Assembly: GCF_007860185.1 (NCBI RefSeq)
Contig: NZ_SJPY01000009.1
Span: 235,867 to 299,866 of the forward strand
Length of the DNA stretch: 64,000 nucleotides
Direction of reading: 5' to 3'
Origin: Novipirellula aureliae
Lineage (GTDB): Bacteria; Planctomycetota; Planctomycetia; Pirellulales; Pirellulaceae
The notes below the pieces were generated by a model. The model saw nothing but the letters and a program-made list of their open reading frames with translations. It made no database searches and was not told the DNA's origin. This document shows, in pieces, positions 55,503 to 62,708 of this stretch. A program made the position numbers and the translations under genes. The number at the start of each line of letters is the position of its first letter. The stretch's first letter is position 1.

Positions 55503-56522
55503 CTATCGCAGGAGTGACAAAACGTTTTGAGGATTCTGATTTGCCATCGACAAGACATTTGTTCCCGATTGCACCAAGATTTGAGCACGTGTTAGACGGG
55601 CTGACTCTTCCGCAAAGTCGGCATCGCGGATCGAGCTTTCCGCCTCTTGCAAGTTGGCGACCGTATCGTTCAAGCTGACAATATTGCTCTCGAGGGTCGT
55701 TGATTGAAACGCACCTAACCGCCCGCGAAGACTCGTGATTTGTTCGATTGCTTCGGTGACGATCTTGGCTGCCTGGTTGGGGTCATTCGTCAATGAAGCC
55801 GATTCACCACTACCAAGCTGGAACATTTTTCCTGTTGCACCACCTAGCCGAGCGGTGCTAACACTGCCGATCCCAATCCGCGCTTGTTGGTTGCTGACGA
55901 CATCCGAACCGAGTTGGAAGAGTGCACCTCCACCATTGATTGTGAAGTCGATACTGTCGCTTGATCCCTGATCGACTTGGATCGATACGTCAAGAGTCGA
56001 GGTGTTGATCGCCAGTGTATTGCCTTTGCCGTTGGCATCAATCCCGTTGATCTTGGCAACAATATCGGCTCCGGTATCTCGAACCCCAGCTCCGACGGAT
56101 GCCGTCATTGTTCCGCCACTGTCTTCGCTGATGACACGGAAGTCAACAATCGCATCGGAGCCATAGTCGTTCGAAGTCAGAACTAACGCTTGGCCATCTT
56201 TGGTTGCCGTAACCCCGGTTGCATCGTTGACCAAGTTGATCTGTTTTACGAGGTCATCTATACTCGTTCCTTTACTGACGTTGAAGACTTCGGAGCCTGA
56301 TTTGCCCAGCAGTTCGAAGACAACGTCTTCGGCGAGTCCGCCTGCTGCATCCACGCCGTCAGCAAACGCGGTGGGTGTGGCCGTTCCGTCGGTCGAGTTG
56401 TAGGCGGTCATCGCTAGATACGTCACGGTCGGATCGAATGGCAAAGCAAGAGAACACGCAATTGCCGCAACCAATGTCACCACCAGTAGTGCGGACAGTT
56501 TGTATTGCGGCTTCAATCTCAT
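55503..56522 (-). CDS. Chimera: short signal/anchor leader fused to C-terminal flagellin
   Basis: A 339-residue protein. Residues 1-36 (KLSALLVVTLVAAIACSLAL, then PFDPTVTYLAMT) match the leader of the small cassette protein at 60299-60760. From ~45 on it is a flagellin: the hypervariable beta region (EDVVFELLGKSGSEVF; ATGVTATKDGQALVLTSND) and the C-terminal D1/D0 coil (RLGAFQSTTLESNIVSLNDT; ADFAEESARLTRAQILVQSG) with the ending QNPQNVLSLLR. The N-terminal D0/D1 helix of flagellin is missing and replaced. It cannot form a normal filament subunit; it is either a pseudogene-like fusion or an exported oddity. Confidence 0.82.
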   Translation of the reverse strand: MRLKPQYKLSALLVVTLVAAIACSLALPFDPTVTYLAMTAYNSTDGTATPTAFADGVDAAGGLAEDVVFELLGKSGSEVFNVSKGTSIDDLVKQINLVNDATGVTATKDGQALVLTSNDYGSDAIVDFRVISEDSGGTMTASVGAGVRDTGADIVAKINGIDANGKGNTLAINTSTLDVSIQVDQGSSDSIDFTINGGGALFQLGSDVVSNQQARIGIGSVSTARLGGATGKMFQLGSGESASLTNDPNQAAKIVTEAIEQITSLRGRLGAFQSTTLESNIVSLNDTVANLQEAESSIRDADFAEESARLTRAQILVQSGTNVLSMANQNPQNVLSLLR

Positions 56523-56534
56523 CGTAATTCAGTT

Positions 56535-56626
56535 GGCGAACGTTAACGATCACGTGGTCGCCGCAAACGACTCACCACTTCGATAGACTCAGCTCGGCGA
56601 CTCACGTGCATCGTCTGGTTCCCCGC
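56535..56626 (-). other. attC-like site 1
   Basis: Arms ACGATCACGTGGTCGCCG (56546-56563) and CGGCGAC-T-CACGTG-C-ATCGT (56595-56614): 18 bp pair perfectly once the extra T and C are looped out. End boxes GGCGAACG and CTGGTTCCCCGC. It lies between the flagellin fusion and the NPYESP gene and is nearly identical to site 3. Confidence 0.8.
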
Positions 56627-56725
56627 AAGTCGGGTTAAGAACCACCGAAGCGTGAAACGTAGAGCAAGGCCGCCGATCATAGAATACACCGAGTAAGAAC
56701 CGGTGTGAGAAAAGATCGCCTCAGG

Positions 56726-57049
56726 TCACCCCAATGGTAGGTCGAATAGCGAATACGAAATTGCGAAAAAGCAGTAATTTGCAACCATAAGTAGGAGCGT
56801 GATGATCGCCGAAAGCCAGCCAAGACGCTGCAGGGAATAGAGGTACAAGCCGAACAATACCGGATAGAACAAAAGCAGGTCGACCCGGATATTTCCACCG
56901 GTCCGACTTTCCCAGATCCAATAAACCACCGTGATCGCGGCGCAGATGCCGATCCCGACTGGAATGCTTGGGCCTCGTTTGATCGGCGGGGACGATGCTG
57001 GCCGCGATTGTTCCGCTGGTGATTCGTATGGGTTTGTGTCTTGTTTCAT
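56726..57049 (-). CDS. Small membrane protein with NPYESP motif (cassette gene)
   Basis: 107 residues: MKQDTNPYESPAE, a Pro/Ser linker, then three membrane helices (VGIGICAAITVVYWIW; VDLLLFYPVLFGLYLYSL; WLSAIITLLLMVANYCFFAI). The Asn-Pro-Tyr-x-x-Pro start recurs in many unrelated small planctomycete membrane proteins. Function unknown. Site 1 lies 100 bases past its stop, further than in most of the neighbouring cassettes. Confidence 0.65.
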   Translation of the reverse strand: MKQDTNPYESPAEQSRPASSPPIKRGPSIPVGIGICAAITVVYWIWESRTGGNIRVDLLLFYPVLFGLYLYSLQRLGWLSAIITLLLMVANYCFFAISYSLFDLPLG

Positions 57050-57078
57050 GCATTAGCCAAATGCCCCGCATCGTTCAG

Positions 57079-57170
57079 TCGGGGAACAACAGCCGTAACC
57101 GGGCGGCCGCGAAAAACTATGACTTCAAAACCGACGTCACCGGCCGCTCCGGTTCACGGCCTGGTTCTGC
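57079..57170 (-). other. attC-like site 2
   Basis: Arms GCCGTAACCGGGCGGCCG (57092-57109) and CGGCCGC-T-CCGGTT-C-ACGGC (57141-57160) pair over 18 bp with the two extra bases. Ends TCGGGGAAC and CTGGTTCTGC. The site starts one base past the stop codon of the gene at 57172-57723, exactly as in an integron cassette. Confidence 0.85.
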
Positions 57171-57171
57171 A

Positions 57172-57723
57172 TCATTTCTGCGACAGGTACAAGTCCAATT
57201 GTATCCTGAATCGTTCCTCGTCGTCTAAGGATTCGTCCAGTCCGAATCGCCGCAAGTCATCGTCCGAATTAACGGACCACTTTCGATCTGCTTTTTCGAT
57301 TTCAATTTCGTGAACGTCGCTTGAAAACGTCGCTGTACCTTCGCTTCGGTCGCATGTGTAGTCAAACGGACCGACGGTTGCAGGGCCAGATTTCACAGCC
57401 GTGAGCGAATAACCGCGTTTGTAAATTGATTTTGCAGTCTCAGCGATCCAAAAATCATCGGGAGAAGCAATCAGAAATGAAACGCACAGATCCCTAACCG
57501 GACGCATTGTTTCATCATATTCCCCAGCGACGATAACATCGCGAAAGTCCGTCTCCGCCATTTGAATGTACTCGCGCATCTTCTCGAGCGAGCCGTTTGA
57601 AGCGAAGACAATACATCGCGCAATGCGTCCGGTCTTTCCACTCACGCTCATAGCAGCAAGGGCGGTACCAGCATCCGGAAAGTCTGCGCGGATGCGTTCG
57701 ATAATGTCGGCTTCCAGTGTCAT
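57172..57723 (-). CDS. Hypothetical cassette protein, 183 aa
   Basis: Not recognised. Soluble alpha/beta protein, acidic at the C-terminus. The first half (TLEADIIERIRADFPDAGTALAAMSV, RIARCIVFASNGSLEKMREYIQMAETDF, RDVIVAGEYD) looks like a small regular fold that I associate with hypothetical cassette proteins; the second half has FLIASPDDFWIAETAKSIYKRGY. Flanked by site 2 at its stop and site 3 before its start. Confidence 0.65.
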   Translation of the reverse strand: MTLEADIIERIRADFPDAGTALAAMSVSGKTGRIARCIVFASNGSLEKMREYIQMAETDFRDVIVAGEYDETMRPVRDLCVSFLIASPDDFWIAETAKSIYKRGYSLTAVKSGPATVGPFDYTCDRSEGTATFSSDVHEIEIEKADRKWSVNSDDDLRRFGLDESLDDEERFRIQLDLYLSQK

Positions 57724-57735
57724 GCTGTTTGAGAT

Positions 57736-57828
57736 GCAGAACGGTAACGATCACGTGGTCGCCGCGAACGACTCACCACTCCAAAAAAACTCAACTCGGC
57801 GACTCACGTGCATCGTCTGGTTCGCCGC
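57736..57828 (-). other. attC-like site 3
   Basis: Arms ACGATCACGTGGTCGCCG (57747-57764) and CGGCGAC-T-CACGTG-C-ATCGT (57797-57816), the same sequences as site 1; only loop and outer boxes differ (GCAGAACGG, CTGGTTCGCCGC). Lies 65 bases past the stop of the gene at 57894. Confidence 0.82.
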
Positions 57829-57893
57829 TCTTGATCGTAGTTGACGCGAGACATGGAATTCGTCGTCACGATCAAACAATCCCCGCTTTAGGG

Positions 57894-58199
57894 TCACGAA
57901 GGCTTGCGCCCGGTCAATCTTGCACGCACTGAGTTTATCACATCCGCGCAGTGGGGGGAGATGTCAAAGCACAGGAACACACATCCCGCCGTGACGGCAA
58001 TCGCCGATAGTGTGGCCTGGGTCTTTGGCACCAACAATAAGCCAAGCAGTGCTGCGGTAAATCCTACGACGGGAATGTAGGAGGGCCCGGACGACGTGAA
58101 GAGGATCAGCTTTCGACATGCCAGGAAGAAGTTGGCTCCGGTGGAGACCGCTGCGATAGCGAGCGCGATGAAAGTAGCAATCCAGCGAGTAGTCTCCAT
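57894..58199 (-). CDS. Three-helix membrane protein (cassette gene)
   Basis: 101 residues from ATG 58197-58199: METTRWIATFIALAIAAVST, a second helix YIPVVGFTAALLGLLLV and a third TLSAIAVTAGCVFLCF, ending in basic RARLTGRKPS. The reading frame is open to 58427, but that part crosses attC-like site 4 and the previous cassette, so the later ATG is chosen. No known family. Confidence 0.6.
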   Translation of the reverse strand: METTRWIATFIALAIAAVSTGANFFLACRKLILFTSSGPSYIPVVGFTAALLGLLLVPKTQATLSAIAVTAGCVFLCFDISPHCADVINSVRARLTGRKPS

Positions 58200-58238
58200 G
58201 AAGAATCTGCTTACGGGCGATCCAGTGAGAGTCTTGGT

Positions 58239-58331
58239 CGGCGAACGTCCGACATCACGGGGGACGGAGAGTTGACTTTCCATTTCAATAAACGTCGCAA
58301 GCCGTCCTCCCGTGCATGTCATTGTTCTGCC
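58239..58331 (-). other. attC-like site 4
   Basis: CATCACGGGGGACGG (58253-58267) and CCGTCC-T-CCCGTG-C-ATG (58302-58317) pair over 15 bp with the usual extra T and C. Ends CGGCGAACG and TTGTTCTGCC. Ten bases past the stop of the gene at 58342. Confidence 0.83.
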
Positions 58332-58341
58332 TTCGTACGCT

Positions 58342-58995
58342 TCAATCAAACCCGGGAAGGTTGCCATGAAACCAACGGACGCGTCGGGAAATCCGGCGCT
58401 CGTTGATCTTGCCGGCGACTGTGTCATTGTAAAGACAATCGGAAAGGGCGCACAGTTTACCCGGCAAGGAGTTCTCTGGAGGTGACCAAGTCCTACCGCT
58501 CATGTGGTCGCAAGAAAAGTGATAGGTGACGCCATCAAGCCCCATGTTGGGCGAATCCGAATGCCGAGTCCCCAATAGCGCCAGTCGAAAGATTTTGTGC
58601 AGCGAAGCTCCGAGTTCATTTGAAACAGCCGCATGGTTCTTGATCGGTGTAATTGCCTTCGTCTCTTCAAGCGGCCAGATTTCTTGGTCGGCAGTGTGTG
58701 CGTAGGATGTGTAATGCCCGCTGCGTGAACACTGAAGCGCAAGCATCCACTCGACTTCAAATGAGGGCAAGCACGCGATGCCAACCACAGCCTTCGCCTT
58801 GCGATCGACCTTTGGCTTGAGAGTAGCTGCAACGGTATGAAGGTACGCATTCAGTATCGGTAGTGATTCGATGGGCGAATCGTTTGGCTCAAGGTGGTCA
58901 AGCACGATGCGACATGGCCGATTGTTTTGTATGGCAGAACGTTTGCGATATGCGGGCGGCGGGGGTTGATCAACCACTTCAATCAAAGTCACCAC
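58342..58995 (-). CDS. Hypothetical cassette protein, up to 217 aa
   Basis: Not recognised. Core segments VVGIACLPSFEVEWMLALQCSRSGHYTSYAH, LHKIFRLALLGTRHSDSP and GLDGVTYHFSCDHMSGRTWSP suggest a soluble, possibly exported-substrate-binding protein, but no family comes to mind. ATG 58993-58995 lies inside attC-like site 5, so the true start may be the GTG at 58903-58905 (about 188 residues). The stop is followed by site 4. Confidence 0.6.
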   Translation of the reverse strand: MVTLIEVVDQPPPPAYRKRSAIQNNRPCRIVLDHLEPNDSPIESLPILNAYLHTVAATLKPKVDRKAKAVVGIACLPSFEVEWMLALQCSRSGHYTSYAHTADQEIWPLEETKAITPIKNHAAVSNELGASLHKIFRLALLGTRHSDSPNMGLDGVTYHFSCDHMSGRTWSPPENSLPGKLCALSDCLYNDTVAGKINERRISRRVRWFHGNLPGFD

Positions 58996-59026
58996 CGCCG
59001 CTTATGGTCACCGCATGGCTCCCCGC
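58934..59026 (-). other. attC-like site 5 (degenerate middle)
   Basis: Right arm CCGCCGC-T-TATGGT-C-ACCGC fits the plan; the left arm GCGAT...GCGGCGG pairs with its inner seven and outer five bases, while the central six do not. Ends GCAGAACG and ATGGCTCCCCGC. Three bases past the stop of the gene at 59030. Confidence 0.65.
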
Positions 59027-59029
59027 GCG

Positions 59030-59314
59030 TCATTCTTTACGCGGTCGGCCAGCTAGAGACGTTGCAAGTAATGCGCCGATGCACATGCCAACTGCGGTTG
59101 GAAGAAGCATCATATCACGAAGTTTGATGTCAGTGACCTCTGGATCAGTTGTGACTGCGAGGACCAGCAAGTACCCAACCGAGCAGAGCATCCCACAGGC
59201 AAACGAAGCCACCCAAAGACCAACGGCCCATGCAGCACCAGATCTGCCGTTGCGCCGAGCACGGCGGAAAATAGCGACTGTCATAAAAAGCAGTACGAAT
59301 AAACCAATCGGCAA
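59030..59314 (-). CDS. Small membrane protein (cassette gene), 94 aa
   Basis: Starts TTG at 59312-59314, the only start after an in-frame stop at 59348. Helices PIGLFVLLFMTVAIF, AAWAVGLWVASFACGMLCSVGYLLVLAV and LLPTAVGMCIGALLATSLAG, with basic loops (RRARRNGRSG) between. Unrecognised. Site 5 follows its stop at once, site 6 precedes it. Confidence 0.55.
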   Translation of the reverse strand: MPIGLFVLLFMTVAIFRRARRNGRSGAAWAVGLWVASFACGMLCSVGYLLVLAVTTDPEVTDIKLRDMMLLPTAVGMCIGALLATSLAGRPRKE

Positions 59315-59350
59315 AGCTACAGTTTTAGATTGGAGTGCTTTAAGTCTTCA

Positions 59351-59448
59351 GTCGGGGAACGTTTGGGTTGACCTGGGACGAGCGGATGAGCAACCACTGC
59401 CCAAAATCGCTTTCGAGTCCTCCGCGTCCAACCCATGGTTCGTCGGGG
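59351..59448 (-). other. attC-like site 6
   Basis: Right arm GTCC-T-CCGCGT-C-CAACCC against left GGGTTG-ACCTGG: outer six pair exactly, central six at four positions, inner part weak. Ends GTCGGGGAACG and ATGGTTCGTCGGGG. About 100 bases from the stop of the gene at 59549. Confidence 0.65.
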
Positions 59449-59548
59449 CTGTTTGGGCGGCCTGTCATGGCGACCGAGTTGCGTTGACGCGACCATTCAG
59501 TTTACAAGCCAACGAAGGACCGAGCAAAATTCGAGCGCTATCAGTCGG

Positions 59549-59824
59549 TCAACGCCGAGCAATATCGTAACCGAGAATAATCAAGCCACCAAGCAAGCCG
59601 AGGAACATCATCACGCCAGTCAGTATCCACGCCATTGGTCCGTCGTACTGTTGAAATGCCGGAATGGCTCCAAAAGCACCGATCATTGCGCCCAATGCTG
59701 GCGCGGTCCATGATGGCAGTGGCGTGTGTTGAGGATCCGGTGTTTCCTTCGGTTTGAAACGAAGGTCATCGGGAGTGGGCAAGCGGCCAGGATTGAGCGG
59801 GTCCATTTCGTTTGAGTTGGGCAT
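59549..59824 (-). CDS. Small two-helix membrane protein (cassette gene)
   Basis: 91 residues from ATG 59822-59824: a polar, Pro-rich start (PNSNEMDPLNPGRLPTPDDL), then helices PALGAMIGAFGAIPAFQ and MAWILTGVMMFLGLLGGLIILGY, ending DIARR. Codons further upstream cross site 7 and are left out. Like its neighbours it is a short membrane protein with a disordered cytosolic N-terminus. Confidence 0.6.
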   Translation of the reverse strand: MPNSNEMDPLNPGRLPTPDDLRFKPKETPDPQHTPLPSWTAPALGAMIGAFGAIPAFQQYDGPMAWILTGVMMFLGLLGGLIILGYDIARR

Positions 59825-59871
59825 CGAAGATTGCGAGCTGCAAAGAGCTTGGGGGTCGAGTTTGCCGACAC

Positions 59872-59966
59872 GACGAACGTTCGGGTTAACGTGGTCGGCC
59901 AAAAAAAACCGCTTAGATTGCCGAAAGTCGTCGTGGCCGACTCCCGTTCAACCCATGGTAATCGGA
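59872..59966 (-). other. attC-like site 7
   Basis: GGGTTAACGTGGTCGGCC (59883-59900) and GGCCGAC-T-CCCGTT-C-AACCC (59935-59954) pair at 17 of 18 positions with the extra T and C. Ends GACGAACG and ATGGTAATCGGATC. It is followed on the minus strand by the 59549 gene; the gene whose 3' end it serves lies 330 bases away. Confidence 0.78.
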
Positions 59967-60298
59967 TCAGTGTGGGGGATCGACGAGAAATTGGGGACGC
60001 AGAACTTCAAAGATGAACTATGCAGCAGGATTGGAGCGGAGTCGGTTTGGTCTTCGACCGCTTCGGTGACACATTCGTCCCGATTCGGTGTGAATCTGAT
60101 TGTAGTCGATCGAAGCGAGACAGAGCAACAACCGATCGATAAGAAATAGCAGCTAGGGTTTCGGGTCAGGGGTCGATCGAGCACCATTCCGATAATGGCC
60201 GGGATCACCGAGGACGCGCGAAAGACGTTCCTTGGCCAAACCACTCGGCTCGCTTGACGGTAGGGCGTTTGACAAGCAAGCGTAAAGCGATGCCTTAG
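59958..60298. repeat. Non-coding cassette segment, related to 62396-62545
   Basis: No gene. The segment shares blocks with 62396-62545: ggtaatcggatcagtgtggg versus ggttatcggatcagtttggg, tgtagtcgatcgaagcgag versus tgtagccgaccgaagcgag, and gtttcgggtcagg versus atttcgggtcagg, in the same order and similar spacing. It looks like a diverged duplicate of non-coding cassette DNA lying between an attC-like site and the next gene. Confidence 0.55.
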
Positions 60299-60760
60299 TT
60301 ATGTGCCGTCTTGTAGCTGCGTTGGATTAACGGTTTCGCTCCAACGCTCGGCGTCACGTCCGCGCCAGTCAGCCAGCTTGATCCCGATTCTAAGGCGGGT
60401 TGCGCCGGTGTCAAACGGTACGTTCACCGATGCGGTATCACTTGGGTCTACGCGAGTCCACACCCCATCGTCAGGCATAAGCCAGACCCAGTCAGCAGTT
60501 TCATTCGCAGGAAACTGACGAATGATCATATCACAAGATAGCGGGCCGGAATTGTTGTACCACACCGGAAACAGACCGTCGTTGCGAAACGAGAACTGAA
60601 GGCACGGATATGTTCCGCCTTCGTCCAGCGGTTGTGTCGTGGCAACGGTCGAAACAAATGTGATCTTGGGATCAAACGGGCGACTAAGAGCGAGTCCGAT
60701 CGCGGCAACGAACGTGACGCAAAGTAGTGTAAGGATGCGAAACCGAAGGAAGCGTTTCAT
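60299..60760 (-). CDS. Hypothetical exported/anchored protein, 153 aa (cassette gene)
   Basis: Residues 1-28 are a signal or anchor (FRILTLLCVTFVAAIGLALS), then RPFDPKITF, the same leader type as at the front of the flagellin chimera (PFDPTVTY). The remainder is beta-rich (LQFSFRNDGLFPVWYNNSGPLSC; ADWVWLMPDDG; TRLRIGIKLADWRG) and looks like a small exported beta sandwich. Function unknown. Site 8 precedes its start. Confidence 0.65.
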   Translation of the reverse strand: MKRFLRFRILTLLCVTFVAAIGLALSRPFDPKITFVSTVATTQPLDEGGTYPCLQFSFRNDGLFPVWYNNSGPLSCDMIIRQFPANETADWVWLMPDDGVWTRVDPSDTASVNVPFDTGATRLRIGIKLADWRGRDAERWSETVNPTQLQDGT

Positions 60761-60770
60761 CGGATTTCAG

Positions 60771-60862
60771 TCGGATAACGATTACGGATCACGTGGCCGC
60801 CGCGAACGACCGACCACTTCAATAAACTCAAGTCGGCGGCTCACGAGCATCCGCTGATTCGC
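60771..60862 (-). other. attC-like site 8
   Basis: GGATCACGTGGCCGCCG (60786-60802) and CGGCGGC-T-CACGAG-C-ATCC (60834-60851) pair at 16 of 17 positions with the extra T and C. Ends TCGGATAACG and CTGATTCGCC. One base past the stop of the gene at 60864. Confidence 0.83.
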
Positions 60863-60863
60863 C

Positions 60864-61412
60864 CTATCCGTGCAACTCGTCATCGAGGTCACCGACAATC
60901 GGATCATCGGATTCGGGAAAGTCAAAAGTGCCTTCAAGCTGAGTCGCCGAGAGATTCTTGGGGACGATCTTAGCAGTATGTTCATCGGAATGAAAGTAAA
61001 ACTCTATGTTGTACCAGTCGGATACGTTGTAGTATTCGATATTGCGGGTGGGCGTTACCGATGAGTCCACGGTCATCCCGTCCGCGGTTTGCCGGTAGGT
61101 TCGCATCAGACCGTCGTAGTCAGGCGGACCAAGAACTCGGGTAGCATCATCGGCACTCTCGACGCTTCGGATCATTGTCTCTAATCGTATGCGTTCTCCC
61201 GGTGGCGCGAGAGGAACGTTCATCCGCTTGTTTGAATCGGGGAATTTGCCACCACAAAAGGGACAGTAGTACATCGAGTATTGAGCGCGGTCCGGTCCGG
61301 TAAAGTGAAAACTGTTAGATAGCGAGTCGTATCCAACAGGCGAATCGGGGTCGTTTAGCTGCGCGCCAAGCCACCCGCACTCGCACATTCGCTCATCGTC
61401 AATGCCTGCCAT
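60864..61412 (-). CDS. Hypothetical protein with zinc-binding cysteines (cassette gene)
   Basis: 182 residues from ATG 61410-61412. ERMCECGWLGAQL and YYCPFCGGKFPDSN give a C-x-C ... C-x2-C set that could bind one zinc. The middle (RIRLETMIRSVESADDATRVLGPPDYD) is helical and the end (YNVSDWYNIEFYFHSDEHTAKIVPKNL) beta-rich. Unrecognised. A TTG at 61430 in frame is less likely as start. Site 8 touches its stop; the split site 9 precedes it. Confidence 0.62.
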   Translation of the reverse strand: MAGIDDERMCECGWLGAQLNDPDSPVGYDSLSNSFHFTGPDRAQYSMYYCPFCGGKFPDSNKRMNVPLAPPGERIRLETMIRSVESADDATRVLGPPDYDGLMRTYRQTADGMTVDSSVTPTRNIEYYNVSDWYNIEFYFHSDEHTAKIVPKNLSATQLEGTFDFPESDDPIVGDLDDELHG

Positions 61413-61433
61413 CAAAAAGCGTATTCCCAATTG

Positions 61434-61508
61434 GGCGAACGGCGGTCGTAACCGGGCGACCGCGAAAGACTCTCGATTTGTAAACGCGTCATCGGCGGCT
61501 CCCGGCGA
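61434..61508 (-). other. attC-like site 9, left part (interrupted by intron)
   Basis: GGCGAACGGCGGTCGTAACC with a partial partner CGGCGGC-T-CCCGGC just before position 61509; the remainder of the site (gttcatcgattggttatc, 62385-62402) lies on the other side of the intron. Rejoined, the two give a complete though degenerate site ending GATAACCAATCG on the minus strand, like the AACCAGACG of sites 1 and 3. Confidence 0.65.
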
Positions 61509-61959
61509 GTAGACCGGGGTCTCTTTGGTTTAGGTTACACTTTGTATTCCCTGTTTGCCACCGGTTTCCCGATTGTGGTGTCACAAGATTCGAACCTTGC
61601 CTCATTGACCCTCGGCCCCTCTCAGATCCGGACGTGCCACTTTCTAGCATCCGGCTCCCAAATCTCACTTGGTATCGCCCAAGCAAACGGGTGGCCACAC
61701 TCTGTCGTTGTCGATACGCGCGGGGGCGTACGCGCGGGGAAAACAACGTGGTGCGATCCAGAACTCCCATTACAAGAGAAATACTGCGATACAGCCGAGT
61801 TAACACCGAAGGTCCGTCACAGAGTACGGGCGGTGCCCAGTCTGAATCGCGTGAAATCCTGACCGCCTTCCCTTGATCGATATTACTCGACGTCATTCCA
61901 CCTGATTGGACTTCAAGCTTCAACGGTACTATTCGGTCATCCGACTCCCTGAGCGTCAT
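61489..61959 (-). pseudogene. Internally deleted group II intron reverse transcriptase ORF
   Basis: The frame starts MTLRESDDRIVPLKLEVQSGG and continues GKAVRISRDSD and DGPSVLTRLYRSIS, the N-terminal leader I know from a group of intron-encoded reverse transcriptases/maturases. Then all RT, maturase and endonuclease domains are missing: the frame passes straight into arginine-rich sequence made of intron domain V and 3' exon. About 156 codons remain of an expected several hundred. It cannot encode a working enzyme. Confidence 0.65.
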
Positions 61960-62384
61960 TTGTCTTCGTCGCTTATTCCACTTCTAGGACATACTCGACC
62001 GCTCACAATTGGAAGTCGCGAAGCGATCAAGAACTTCAGGGTCTCACTGGTTGCCTGATTGACATGATGTGTAGTGCGAATGGGCCGCCGACCCCGGGCC
62101 TCCGATGACAGCTTGCCGTTAACGCTGCAACCGATATTGCCTTCAGGCATGAACAAACCTTGGGCAGGATCCGACAGTTACCAAATTTCGGGGCTAATTC
62201 CATTCAACGTCGCAGGGCCACCTACGATCGCTTCATCCTCACTACCTTTCTGTGTACGCTTCAACGACTGACTTCGACCTCTGGTCTTATACAGTCGCTG
62301 CAACACTCGATACTGGGCGTGGGGCTAGCACTTACCCAGGCGGGATCTCCCCCCGCTAGTCAATCAGACCTTGCCAGTCCGCAC
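61509..62384 (-). mobile_element. Group II intron (ORF deleted) inserted in an attC-like site
   Basis: On the minus strand the element opens GTGCGGACTGGCAAGG, a group II 5' end. It carries the RT-leader ORF remnant, then a domain V hairpin (61625-61657), a domain VI stem (GGCCGAGGGTC with GACCCCGGTC) and ends near CTAC at 61509. The flanks rejoin into attC-like site 9. Domain VI has ~80 bases in its loop, longer than usual. It could only splice with a maturase supplied by another copy. Confidence 0.75.
61625..61657 (-). ncRNA. Group II intron domain V hairpin
   Basis: On the minus strand: GAGCCGGATG, loop region with GAAA, then GCACGTCCGGATC. It keeps the AGC triad position and the two-base bulge side, but is 33 rather than 34 nt (one base lost by the tetraloop) and has a G-A mismatch at triad position 3 where a G-U pair is normal. 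Both changes suggest reduced activity. Confidence 0.72.
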
Positions 62385-62405
62385 GTTCATCGATTGGTTA
62401 TCGGA
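62385..62405 (-). other. attC-like site 9, right part
   Basis: Minus-strand GATAACCAATCGATGAAC, the 5' exon flank of the intron; it carries the outer box (ATAACC) of an attC-like site whose other part is at 61434-61508. Confidence 0.6.
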
Positions 62406-62708
62406 TCAGTTTGGGGAATCGCCGAAAAGGTTTTCTAAATCGGCGAACGTTAAAACACCATTGTAGCCGACCGAAGCGAGACCGAGCAACCATCGACCGA
62501 GCAAGGATAGCGGTCAGGATTTCGGGTCAGGATTCGACCGAGCAAGTATGGCGGTTAGGATTCGAGCATCCGCATCAACCGAGTAGCGATAGCAGTTAGG
62601 GTTTCGGGTCAGTGTTCGACCGAGCAAGTATAGCGGTTAGGATTCGAGCATCCGCATCAACCGAGCAACGACAGCGCACCAATTGCCGTAACGACTACAG
62701 CGCATCAA
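62396..62708. repeat. Non-coding cassette DNA with ~82-bp tandem units
   Basis: No gene. The left part (62396-62545) matches the block at 59958-60190. From ~62475 a unit is repeated with an 82-bp step: ttcgggtcag at 62521 and 62603, each followed by ttcgaccgagcaagtat, gcggttaggattcgagcatc and cgcatcaaccgag. A partial earlier unit (atcgaccgagcaaggatag) and a decayed later one are also visible. Looks like slippage or unequal recombination in a gene-less cassette. Confidence 0.7.

Noticed and set aside
58863..59570. 235-codon plus-strand ORF
   Set aside because: It runs antisense through two attC-like sites and two cassette genes; no domain is visible.
61540..61610. tRNA gene suggested by GGTTCGAATC on the minus strand
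   Set aside because: The T-stem does not pair beyond three bases, no acceptor or anticodon arm is found, and the sequence lies in the loop of intron domain VI.
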